Source: Streptomyces sp. TLI_171
GTDB lineage: Bacteria > Actinomycetota > Actinomycetes > Streptomycetales > Streptomycetaceae
Assembly (NCBI RefSeq): GCF_003610255.1
Contig: NZ_RAPS01000001.1
Location: 558,001 to 622,000, forward strand
Length of the DNA: 64,000 bases
Direction: 5' to 3'
Shown here: positions 55,101 to 62,777 of the stretch, piece by piece
Layout of the letters: the number at the start of each line of letters is the position of its first letter
Position numbering within the stretch: position 1 is the first letter of the stretch
Made by a program: the position numbers and the translations under genes
Notes under the pieces: generated by a model
What the model saw: the letters and a program-made list of their open reading frames with translations, nothing else
Database searches by the model: none
What the model was told of the DNA's origin: nothing

Positions 55101-56837
55101 CTACGCTCGGCCCACCGTCCCGGGCCGGGCCTGCGCGGGCAGCCGGCCCGCGCGGACGGACGCCCACTGCAGCAGGGCGGCGGTCGCGGCCAGCGCGACC
55201 GCCAGGGCCGGGACCAGCGGGCCCGCCGCGCCGCTGCGCAGGGCGGCGGAGAACGGCAGGGCCAGCACCGGCAGCGCCACCGCCGGGCCGGCGGCGTACC
55301 ACGCGACGAACAGCGCGATGCCGGTGCTGCCGCCGGTGGGCTGCGGGGAGCGGTAGAGCAGGTCGCGGCGGGCCGCCCCGCGGCAGGCGTTGACCAGTCC
55401 GGCCGCGACCAGGGCCGGCACCGCGAGCGGCGCGAGCCAGGCCGACGGCCCGCCGCCGAGGGCCAGCACCACGGCCGAACCGGCCGCCGCGAGGACCAGG
55501 CCGAGGAGCGTCGGCACCACGGCGTGACGCAGCATCAGGCCGGTGAACGGGTACGGGGACCAGGAGGAGCGGCGCACGTCGTCGGTCTCGATCCGGGCGG
55601 GCTCCAGCAGCTGGGCCACCGCCAGGTAGCCGAACAGCAGCGCGAGGACGGCGACCGCCCAGGAGAGCACGCCCCGGGTGTCGTGGACCAGCACCGCGCA
55701 CAGCAGCGCGGGCACCGTCAGCAGGACGGCGCGCCCGAGCCGTGCGGGGGCCCGGAGCAGCGAGAGGGCGTCGCGCCAGTACAGGATCAGCCAGCTCCGG
55801 CGGGGTGCGGGCAGCCGGAGGCGGAGCTGCCGGTCGCCGCCGGACGCGCCGGTGACGGCCAGCCGGGCGGCCCGCAGCTCGACCGTGCGCAGCGCCGCCA
55901 GCACCCCGGCCGCGGTCCGGGCCCGCTCGCGCAGCAGGGCGAGCGGGACGGTGCCGACGGCCCGGTCCGCGAGCACCAGGAGGAGCGCGGTCGGCAGCAC
56001 CAGCAGGACGGCGGCGACCGCACCGCCCGGGACGGCGGCGGGCGTCGGGGCCAGGGCGGCGAGCCCGGCCCAGCCCCACGGGCCGGACCACAGTTCGACC
56101 CGCTCCAGCCAGTGCACGGGGTGCCCGGCGACGGCCAGCGCGCTCTGCGTGGCCAGGCCGAGGATCAGCACCGTCGCGTACGGCGTCAGCCGGCGCGCCC
56201 AGCGGGCGGCCGGCGCGCTGCGCTGCACCTGGAGCCCGGCGCAGACGCCCAGCAGCGGCAGGCAGGCCCCGCCGGCCAGGCACCAGCCGAGCGCGGCGGG
56301 CAGGCCGGTGCGGACGGTCAGCCCGAGCGCCACCATGCCGCCGACGGCGATCAGCAGCCCGGGCAGGACGGCCAGCCCGCAGGACAGCCAGAACCACGGC
56401 CGCAGCACCGCGCGGGGCCGGACGGGGTGCGCGAGCAGCCAGTCGGAGGTGGCCCGGGGCGGCACAACGGGCCCGCGCCACAGTCCGTCGCGGACGGCCA
56501 GCAGCAGGGTGGCCAGCCCGGCGGCGGCGATGCCGCTGGGCATGGCGGCCAGCAGGTCCGGGCCGTGCGCGGTGTAGTCGGCGCCCATCGAGGCCTGCAG
56601 GAACAGGCCGAAGCTGGGGATGCCGCCCCAGATCACCAGGATCAGCAGGGTGCAGTACAGCCCGAAGCCGACCTGCTTGAGGCGGTTGCGGCGGTGCGGT
56701 GCGCGCAGGGCGCGCAGCACCGCCAGCGCCTCGTCGGTCCAGTCGTCGTCCGCCGACCACTCGGCGGCGGTGCCCTCGTCCTCGGCTTCCAGCGGGTCCG
56801 GGGCGTCGGTGGCGGCCACGGCCTCGGCGCGGCTCAC
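55101..56837 (-). CDS. Large multi-TM ABC exporter membrane protein (DUF6297-like)
   Basis: A 578-aa membrane protein with about twelve to fourteen hydrophobic segments (for example CTLLILVIWGGIPSFGLFLQ and AVAVLALLFGYLAVAQLL) and a soluble N-terminal ~60 residues rich in Asp/Glu. It is coupled by a GTGA overlap to the ABC ATPase gene before it, so it is its transport partner. The size and layout match actinobacterial DUF6297. Substrate unknown. Convergent with the response-regulator gene, 15 bases apart. Confidence 0.82.
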   Translation of the reverse strand: MSRAEAVAATDAPDPLEAEDEGTAAEWSADDDWTDEALAVLRALRAPHRRNRLKQVGFGLYCTLLILVIWGGIPSFGLFLQASMGADYTAHGPDLLAAMPSGIAAAGLATLLLAVRDGLWRGPVVPPRATSDWLLAHPVRPRAVLRPWFWLSCGLAVLPGLLIAVGGMVALGLTVRTGLPAALGWCLAGGACLPLLGVCAGLQVQRSAPAARWARRLTPYATVLILGLATQSALAVAGHPVHWLERVELWSGPWGWAGLAALAPTPAAVPGGAVAAVLLVLPTALLLVLADRAVGTVPLALLRERARTAAGVLAALRTVELRAARLAVTGASGGDRQLRLRLPAPRRSWLILYWRDALSLLRAPARLGRAVLLTVPALLCAVLVHDTRGVLSWAVAVLALLFGYLAVAQLLEPARIETDDVRRSSWSPYPFTGLMLRHAVVPTLLGLVLAAAGSAVVLALGGGPSAWLAPLAVPALVAAGLVNACRGAARRDLLYRSPQPTGGSTGIALFVAWYAAGPAVALPVLALPFSAALRSGAAGPLVPALAVALAATAALLQWASVRAGRLPAQARPGTVGRA

Positions 56838-57568
56838 CGGGCCACGGCCGGGGCGTCCGTGCGGTCGGCGAGGATCTCGGCGGGCGCGCCCTGCCGGACG
56901 ATCCGCCCGTCCTCCAGCACCACCACCCGGTCGGCGACCTCCAGCGCCAGGTCGGTGTGGTGGGTGACCAGCAGCACGGCCACCCCGTCGGCGAGTTCCG
57001 CCGTCAGCAGTTCGGCCAGCCGCCGCCGGGCCTCCGGGTCGAGGCGCTGTTCGGGCTCGTCGAGCAGCAGCAGGTCGCGGGGCCGGACCAGCGCGCAGGC
57101 CAGCAGCAGGGCCTGCATCTGGCCCGAGGAGAGCGCGGACGGCAGCGCGTCGGCGCGCTCGGTGAGCGCCCGGTTCTCCAGCACCTGCTCGACCCAGTCG
57201 GCGGCGTCGGCGACCCCGTGCGCGACGGCGACCAGCAGCAGGTGCTCGCGCACCGTCAGGTCGGGGTAGCAGGCGACGGTGTCGCCGACCACCGCGACCC
57301 GGGCCCGGATCCGCGGGTCGTTCTCGTTCATCGCCAGCCCGTCGAACCGCACCGTTCCGCCGGTCGGCAGGTCGCGGCCGGCCGCGACCCGCAGCAGCGT
57401 CGACTTGCCGGAGCCGTTGTGCCCGAGCAGCGCGACGCACTCCCCCGCCGACAGGTCCAGGTCGACGGGGTGCAGCACCTCCCGGTCGCCGTACGAGCGG
57501 CTCACTCCGGTGAGCTGCAGCAGCGCCCTGCGCGTGGTGGCACGCGGTGCGGCGGAGTTCTCGGTCAT
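56834..57568 (-). CDS. ABC transporter ATP-binding protein
   Basis: A 244-aa ATPase: Walker A LLGHNGSGKSTLLR, a signature close to ALSSGQMQALLLA, Walker B LLLLDEPEQRLDPEA (Glu-Gln-Arg after the catalytic Glu is unusual) and H-loop VTHHTDLA. ATG at 57568. Coupled to the large membrane protein gene; together they form a separate exporter facing the first. Confidence 0.92.
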   Translation of the reverse strand: MTENSAAPRATTRRALLQLTGVSRSYGDREVLHPVDLDLSAGECVALLGHNGSGKSTLLRVAAGRDLPTGGTVRFDGLAMNENDPRIRARVAVVGDTVACYPDLTVREHLLLVAVAHGVADAADWVEQVLENRALTERADALPSALSSGQMQALLLACALVRPRDLLLLDEPEQRLDPEARRRLAELLTAELADGVAVLLVTHHTDLALEVADRVVVLEDGRIVRQGAPAEILADRTDAPAVAR

Positions 57569-57640
57569 CTGGACGGCGCCTCTCGACGATCAGTTCGACC
57601 AAGTATGGACCCGCCGCGCCGTTCCCCTGCCGGTACCCGC

Positions 57641-58462
57641 TCAGCGACCTCCCGACGGCGCGGTCGGCCGGTAGATGGTGAGGCTGTCGACCGCCAGGTC
57701 GAAGGGCTGCTGCGCCGGCGGGGCCCGGTGGTAGCGCCCGTTGTTCACCGAGAGGCTGAGCACCGGGTAGGCCGCGAAGTCCGCACCGACGCCCGTGTGG
57801 TCCTGGTAGGCGACCTCCAGCCGGGTCGGCGTGGCGCCGACGTACCAGACGACGTTGTCCGCGCCGAACCGCGCGCCCACGTAGAGCCAGCCGCCGGCCC
57901 GGATGGCGTCCGAGCTGTACGTTCCGTCCCCGCTCCGCGTGTGGTTGACGAACTCGGCGGTTCCGGGCCGGTCCGCGTGCCACTCGAAGACGTCGATCTC
58001 GTTGTGCCCGTCGCGCCAGGTCCACAGCGCCGGCCAGGCACCGGTGTTGGCTTCGGGCAGCCGGAGGTGGGCGAGCAGGAAGTCCCCGGTGCGGACCTGC
58101 TCGCCGCTGCCGCCGGAGCCGCAGGTGTCGCCGGTGGTGATCAGCCCGGTGGTCCACCGGCCGTCCGGGGCGGGGCGGGCGCTGATCAGCAGGGCGCCGT
58201 CGGCGACCGTGAGTGCGTCGGGCGTCAGGTGGTCGAGCTTGAAGTCCCGCGGGTTGTCGGTGCAGTCGCCGGCGTAGGCGCCGCTCTTCCAGCCCCACGT
58301 GCCTCCGACGCCCACGCTCGCCCGGTCGAAGGTCTCCCGGAACACCGCCCGGTCCTTCCCGAACGGCAGCTTCGCCGAGGGCGCCGTGCCGTCCGGCAGT
58401 TGAGGGGGAGTCAGACCGGCGAGGCTCCACGCGAACGAGACTATGAGCGACAGCCACAACAT
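57641..58462 (-). CDS. Secreted GH16-family beta-glucanase-like protein
   Basis: A 273-aa protein with an N-terminal signal peptide (LWLSLIVSFAWSLAGL) and a jelly-roll fold of the GH16 type. The active-site strand reads HNEIDVFEWH, carrying the E-I-D-x-x-E motif with both catalytic glutamates. Other GH16-like blocks are FRETFD, GAWPALWTW and VLSLSVNNGRYH. Substrate (laminarin-like beta-glucan, agar-like or other) cannot be told. ATG 58462 is preferred because it starts the signal peptide; a GTG at 58501 is possible. Confidence 0.85.
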   Translation of the reverse strand: MLWLSLIVSFAWSLAGLTPPQLPDGTAPSAKLPFGKDRAVFRETFDRASVGVGGTWGWKSGAYAGDCTDNPRDFKLDHLTPDALTVADGALLISARPAPDGRWTTGLITTGDTCGSGGSGEQVRTGDFLLAHLRLPEANTGAWPALWTWRDGHNEIDVFEWHADRPGTAEFVNHTRSGDGTYSSDAIRAGGWLYVGARFGADNVVWYVGATPTRLEVAYQDHTGVGADFAAYPVLSLSVNNGRYHRAPPAQQPFDLAVDSLTIYRPTAPSGGR

Positions 58463-58744
58463 CCTGGATCCCTTCGGCGGCCCGACCCGGGCGAGGGGCA
58501 CCCCGGGTGGGGACGAAGTCTGCCCCGGTCCGCCCCCGGCGTGAGCCGAACGCCCGGCTGCTCACTCGTTCGGAGGCACCCCGACCCACGACCGAGTGAA
58601 CGGCGCCCACCCCCACCGGGGGTCCGGGCCGCCGGGGCGGGTGAACATCGGGTGACACGGCGGCCGGTGGGCCGGCCGGTGCGGGAGAGTACGGGCAGGA
58701 CGGCGGCCGCCCGCCGTTCGCCCGTTCCGCCGAGAGGACTCCCC

Positions 58745-59452
58745 ATGCCCATCGCCCACTACGGTGTGCTCGCCGCCCGGGCCGTCGACCGTCGCCGCGA
58801 GGGGTCCTCGGACACCCCGCACTACCAGATCCACCTGGTGGACGCGGCCGGCACGCACTTCCGCGCCGCCGTCAACGTCGAGTCGCAGCAGGCCCCTTCG
58901 GAGCTGCTGTACCTGGTCGACGAGGACTTCGCCCACCCGGTGACGGCGCTGCTGCCCGCCACCGCGGCCGGCTGGACGGCGCTGCCCGCCAAGCCCGGGA
59001 CGGCAGCGCTGGACTTCGTCCGCGGCAAGGTGCTCGAGCGCTCCGCGATGCGGACCCTGCCCCCGGACCGCCCGGGCGCCGACAACGACCTCGCGGACCT
59101 GCTGGACCGTCAGGTGCTGCCCGCGATCGCCGACCCGCACGCCGTGCTGTACGTGTTCGGCCAGCGCTGGCCGGCGGAACCGACCGTCCCCGACAAGGTG
59201 TTCGGCTTCAAGCCCGGCAACGGCGTGCACGACGTCCACATGAACCAGGGCAACAGCAAGCGCTTCAGCGGCGACGACGGCGTGTGGCAGGACGGCGCCC
59301 TGCTGATCCACCTCCCCGGCGAGTCCCGCTGGGCCGCGGTCTTCCTGGCCTTCCAGTCCCAGTCCTGGCACACCGACGACCGCACCGGTCACACCGTCGC
59401 CCCGCACCTCCCCAAGCCCCGCCCGACGGCCCGCGGCACCCGTACGCGGTGA
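58745..59452 (+). CDS. DUF2278 family protein (YukJ-like)
   Basis: A 235-aa cytoplasmic protein: PIAHYGVLAARAVDRRRE start, HYQIHLVDAAGTHFRAAVNV, LLYLVDEDFAHPVT, then FGFKPGNGVHDVHMNQGNS and DGALLIHLP, which are the hallmarks of DUF2278. Function unknown in all bacteria. GAGAGGA precedes the ATG. The disrupted hydrolase remnant follows directly. Confidence 0.85.
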   Translation: MPIAHYGVLAARAVDRRREGSSDTPHYQIHLVDAAGTHFRAAVNVESQQAPSELLYLVDEDFAHPVTALLPATAAGWTALPAKPGTAALDFVRGKVLERSAMRTLPPDRPGADNDLADLLDRQVLPAIADPHAVLYVFGQRWPAEPTVPDKVFGFKPGNGVHDVHMNQGNSKRFSGDDGVWQDGALLIHLPGESRWAAVFLAFQSQSWHTDDRTGHTVAPHLPKPRPTARGTRTR

Positions 59453-59492
59453 ACCCGGCGATCGACCACCCCGTGGGAGAGCACGCTCCCGC

Positions 59493-59810
59493 GCGATCGC
59501 CGACCTCGACGACCACCTGCTGGTCGGCGACTCGTTCGGCGCGAACATCGCGCCGACGCTCGCCACCCGCCGCCCGCCGGGCCTGCGCGCCCTGGCGCTG
59601 TCCGGCGGCTCCGCCGCCAACCCCGTCGACGGCGAGGGGGGCAGGTTCCCTGGAGCGCGGCGCGCAGCCGCGAACTGTTCCTCGTCACGCCGACTACGTC
59701 GGGGTGCTCGGCGGACGCCCGCGAGGTCGTGCTGCCGTGCAACCGCCCACATGTTCCGCTTCTTCGAGGACTTCCTCGCCGTCGCCCTGCCCAGCAGCAC
59801 GGCACCTTGA
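59493..59810 (+). pseudogene. Decayed alpha/beta-hydrolase remnant
   Basis: Two homologous-looking pieces lie in one frame: LVGDSFGANIAPTLA (a nucleophile-elbow motif GDSFG) at the front and HMFRFFEDFLAVAL at the end. The middle only makes sense in another frame (REVVLPCNRPH). There is no start codon and no upstream oxyanion half. This looks like the 3' part of an alpha/beta hydrolase with compensating small indels. Confidence 0.6.
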
Positions 59811-60088
59811 GCCGAACCGGCCTCGGGCAGCTCCTGGTCTGCGCGAGCGGCACCAACCCCAGCCGACTGGTCGGGAGGTGACCGGCATCGAGGAGTTCCT
59901 CTCCACCTCGATGGGCGCCGCCTGCGACGGCCTGGACACGGACCCCCAACTGACGCCTCGCCCTCGACCGACACCACGGCCTCGCCCGCCCGGTTCCGCC
60001 AACTTCCCTACTCCAAAGCCGCTTTCGCGTAGATTGCCGGTCGGGGGGCCCGCGCGGCGGGCCGGGTCCGGGATCCGGGGAGCAGCAG
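59811..60088. other. Degenerate stretch before the Stv-like gene
   Basis: No intact gene. A plus-strand segment (TGIEEFLSTSMGAACDGLD, ~59882-59938) looks protein-like but has no proper start or stop. The rest is Pro/Arg-rich. It probably belongs to the same eroded region as the hydrolase remnant. Confidence 0.3.
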
Positions 60089-61729
60089 TTGACGACGTTC
60101 ATCATGGGGCACGGGAACTACAGCGGGCCGGACACCTTCGTGCCGGCGGGCCACTCGGTGGGGATCTACGCCGAAGTCGACACCCTGCTGGCGATCACCA
60201 TCGGCATGTCGGTGCTGTCCGAGCCCGGGGGCTACCGGTCGGCGACCACGTTCGGCGGAGCGGACTCGCCGGTCACCCCGGTGCACAACTACCGGGTCGG
60301 GCCGCTCACCCACCCGGAGTTCCAGCGGCTGAGGTCCACCGACTCCGTGAAGAACCGGATCGTCTACGTCGGCTACGACCAGCGTTTCGACCGCGAGACC
60401 CAACTCTGCACCGCCGTGGGGACCTGCGGTCCGGCCGTGCACGCCTGCGACGGCATCCTGGGCCGGGTCCACGACCCGGACATCCGGCTCGCGTTCTGCG
60501 TCGGGGACGCCCGCCGGGCCGGGCTGTCCGACATGACGACCGTCTTCCCGTCGGTCGAGGAGTACCGGGCGCCCAACGCGGAGTTGGCAAGGTACGCGGC
60601 CGAGGCCGCACGGTGGTTCGAGCGGATCACCGCCGATCCGAACCGGGCGATCCCGGAGTTGTACCAGCTCGCGACGGACATCAAGGAGGCCCGCGAGCTG
60701 GCGTTCGTGCTGGCCTCCTCCGTCAAGCTTGACGAGCTGCTGATCCTGCACGACGCCCGGACCCAGCGCGCCGCCCTGAGCGCGGACGCCTTCCTCCACT
60801 ACCTGCTCGGCCTCCCGGAGAAGACCCGCGCCACGGTCGTCGCGGCGCTGCGCGGGGACCCGGCTCCGCCCGCCGCGGTGGCGCCGGCCACCGCCGCGGA
60901 CCGGTTCGTCGCCGCGTTCGCGACCGCCACCACCCAGCAGCGCCGCGACGCGTGGTTCGGGCTCCTGGAGCGGGAGCGCGCGGAGGCCGCCGAGAACCGG
61001 CTGATCAAGCTCTGGTCGACGAGCATCCTGCCCGTCGTCGAGCGCCACCGGGAGCTGGCCGCCTCCGCCGACCAGCCGGCCGGCTGGTTCGAGGCCGCCG
61101 CCCTCCGGACCGAGCTCACGGAGTTCGGGGACGACGAGGCCCAGCAGAACGACGCGTACCGGGCGTCCCTGGCGGCCTGCGTAGAGTTCGGCCGCACCGC
61201 GGGCCTGCCCGCCAGGCTCGCGCTCTGGCAGCGGTTGGACGGCCGGCCGGACGCGCGGCGGAGGTTGCGGACCGTGGTGTCGGGCATGAGCCCCGCGGAC
61301 TGGGAAGCCGCCCCGCCGCCGAACGCCCGGGCCGAGCTGGCGGCGTGGGTGGCGCGGTACCGGGACTCGCTGGCCACGGTGTCGTCGTCCTCCTCGAGCT
61401 CGTCCTCCGACTCGAGCGAGGAGGACAGCCCGTTCCCGTTCTTCTGGGACGACGTCGACGCGGACAACCTGGCCACCGCCCGCCAGTGGGGTGTCGGCGA
61501 CACCGTCCTGGTCGTCCAGGAGAACGGCCTGTTCAGGCTCGCCCTGCACACGGCCGAGCTGGCCGCTGCCTTCCGGACGGCCCGGTGCAGCACCTTCGAG
61601 GTGACCGCACTGCCCGCAGGGCGCGGCGGCACGCTCGCGTACGTTGCCGGCAGTGTGGACCGGCCGGCCCTCACGGCCTACCTGGCCGGCCTCGCCGCCC
61701 ACAACTCCACGGTCATCACGCTGGCGTAG
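60089..61729 (+). CDS. Putative Stv-type adhesin-domain protein with polyserine tract
   Basis: A 546-aa protein without signal peptide. The N-terminal ~150 residues (FIMGHGNYSGPDTFVPAGHS, IYAEVDTLLAITIGM, LTHPEF) resemble the 'putative adhesin Stv' domain of actinobacteria and streptococci; I consider this likely but unproven. A helical middle (~155-400) follows, then a tract of nine serines and acidic residues at ~433-450, and a short C-terminal globular part. TTG at 60089 is supported by GGGGAG six bases upstream. Function unknown. Confidence 0.7.
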   Translation: MTTFIMGHGNYSGPDTFVPAGHSVGIYAEVDTLLAITIGMSVLSEPGGYRSATTFGGADSPVTPVHNYRVGPLTHPEFQRLRSTDSVKNRIVYVGYDQRFDRETQLCTAVGTCGPAVHACDGILGRVHDPDIRLAFCVGDARRAGLSDMTTVFPSVEEYRAPNAELARYAAEAARWFERITADPNRAIPELYQLATDIKEARELAFVLASSVKLDELLILHDARTQRAALSADAFLHYLLGLPEKTRATVVAALRGDPAPPAAVAPATAADRFVAAFATATTQQRRDAWFGLLERERAEAAENRLIKLWSTSILPVVERHRELAASADQPAGWFEAAALRTELTEFGDDEAQQNDAYRASLAACVEFGRTAGLPARLALWQRLDGRPDARRRLRTVVSGMSPADWEAAPPPNARAELAAWVARYRDSLATVSSSSSSSSSDSSEEDSPFPFFWDDVDADNLATARQWGVGDTVLVVQENGLFRLALHTAELAAAFRTARCSTFEVTALPAGRGGTLAYVAGSVDRPALTAYLAGLAAHNSTVITLA

Positions 61730-61750
61730 CCGCATCGCCCGGGCGTTCGC

Positions 61751-61796
61751 CGCTTCGGTGGTGCCGCACCGCTTCCGGTGCGGCACCACCGAAGCG
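61751..61796. terminator. Long bidirectional terminator
   Basis: A perfect 21-bp stem (61751-61771 with 61776-61796) and CTTC loop lie between the convergent stops at 61729 and 61799. It is the longest perfect hairpin in the window and can serve both genes. Confidence 0.92.
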
Positions 61797-61798
61797 GG

Positions 61799-62065
61799 TC
61801 AGCCGGGCCAGCTACCCGTCAACCGCCGCGCGGCGGTGGCCCCGCCGCGGTCGACGGCGGCCTTGACCAGTGAGAAGACCGCGCCCTGGAGCGCGGCGGC
61901 GAGCAGGACCTCCCGCCAGGTGCGGTCCTCGTCGGTGGCGTCCGGCGCGTCGTCGTCGTGGCCGATCGCCTTCCACACCTGCTTGAACGCCGCGCGGGCG
62001 GCCAGCCCGCCGACCAGGCCGAGCGCCAGGCCGACCGGCCGGTAGACGACCTTGACGACGTTCAC
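61799..62065 (-). CDS. DUF4235 membrane protein
   Basis: An 88-aa protein with a hydrophobic N-terminal segment (RPVGLALGLVGGLAARAAF) and a second one in LLAAALQGAVFSLVKAAV, with an acidic loop between. This matches DUF4235, usually found after DUF3618 genes in Streptomyces. GTG at 62065 overlaps the DUF3618 stop by four bases. Confidence 0.88.
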   Translation of the reverse strand: MNVVKVVYRPVGLALGLVGGLAARAAFKQVWKAIGHDDDAPDATDEDRTWREVLLAAALQGAVFSLVKAAVDRGGATAARRLTGSWPG

Positions 62066-62580
62066 TTGTTCTTCCGGTCGCCGTCCTGCCTGCCGCGCAG
62101 CACCAGCAGGGCGACCAGCAGCGCCGCGCCGCCGATCAGCAGCGACCCCCGGTTGGCCCGTACCGTCGCCGCCGCCGACGCCACCTTGGCGCGGACCTGG
62201 ACCGGGGTCTTCTCGGCCGCCAGGTGCCCGGCGTGGGCCGCGCCGTCGCGGACCTGGGCGGCGGCGTGCACCACCTTGTCGAGCGCCGGGTCCGGGGTCT
62301 TCTCCTTGACCAGCTCGGCCGTGTGCACCGCCTTGTCGCGGAGCTGCCCGGTCAGCCGGCCGGCCTTCTCGACGACCTGCCCGGTCAGGTGCACGGTCTG
62401 CTCCTTCAGCTCGGCGGCCTGCCCCTTCATCGCGCTCGCCCCCTCCTTGACCTGCTCCTTGACGTCGGTCTTGGCGACCAGTGCCTCCAGGGTCCGGCCG
62501 AGCCGCTCCCTGGTGTGCTCGACCTGTTCCCGCAGGTGGTCGGCCGATACGGATCCGTCGTGCTGGGACTGGTGACTCAT
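62062..62580 (-). CDS. DUF3618 membrane-anchored coiled-coil protein
   Basis: A 172-aa protein: DUF3618 motif LREQVEHTRERLGRTLEALVAKTDV at the N-terminus, a long amphipathic helical region of 11-residue-like repeats (residues ~45-135), and one transmembrane segment near the C-terminus (LLIGGAALLVALLVL). It probably shapes or protects the membrane; no biochemical role is established. Overlaps neighbours by four bases at both ends. Confidence 0.9.
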   Translation of the reverse strand: MSHQSQHDGSVSADHLREQVEHTRERLGRTLEALVAKTDVKEQVKEGASAMKGQAAELKEQTVHLTGQVVEKAGRLTGQLRDKAVHTAELVKEKTPDPALDKVVHAAAQVRDGAAHAGHLAAEKTPVQVRAKVASAAATVRANRGSLLIGGAALLVALLVLRGRQDGDRKNK

Positions 62581-62777
62581 CGGTGTGCCCTCTCCTCCAT
62601 CTCGGCCACGTCGGCCGTGCCGCTGTCACCTACCGGGGACCTGCCCCGCGACGCGTCTACCCCTGAACGCGCGGACCATCCGTCCGGTGTGAGGTAGCGG
62701 AAGCCGCGGCCCGGCCGCACCCGCCGGTAGAGGGCGCCGGCACCGAGGCCTACGCCGCCGGGGCGGACCCGGATCAC
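62577..62777 (-). CDS. Small coupled protein of unknown function
   Basis: A 66-aa open frame that fits exactly between the VWA gene and the DUF3618 gene: its GTG overlaps the VWA stop (GTGA) and its TGA overlaps the DUF3618 ATG (ATGA). The sequence is basic with a Gly-rich start and no known domain. The exact coupling on both sides is the main reason to believe it is translated. Confidence 0.45.
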   Translation of the reverse strand: MIRVRPGGVGLGAGALYRRVRPGRGFRYLTPDGWSARSGVDASRGRSPVGDSGTADVAEMEERAHR

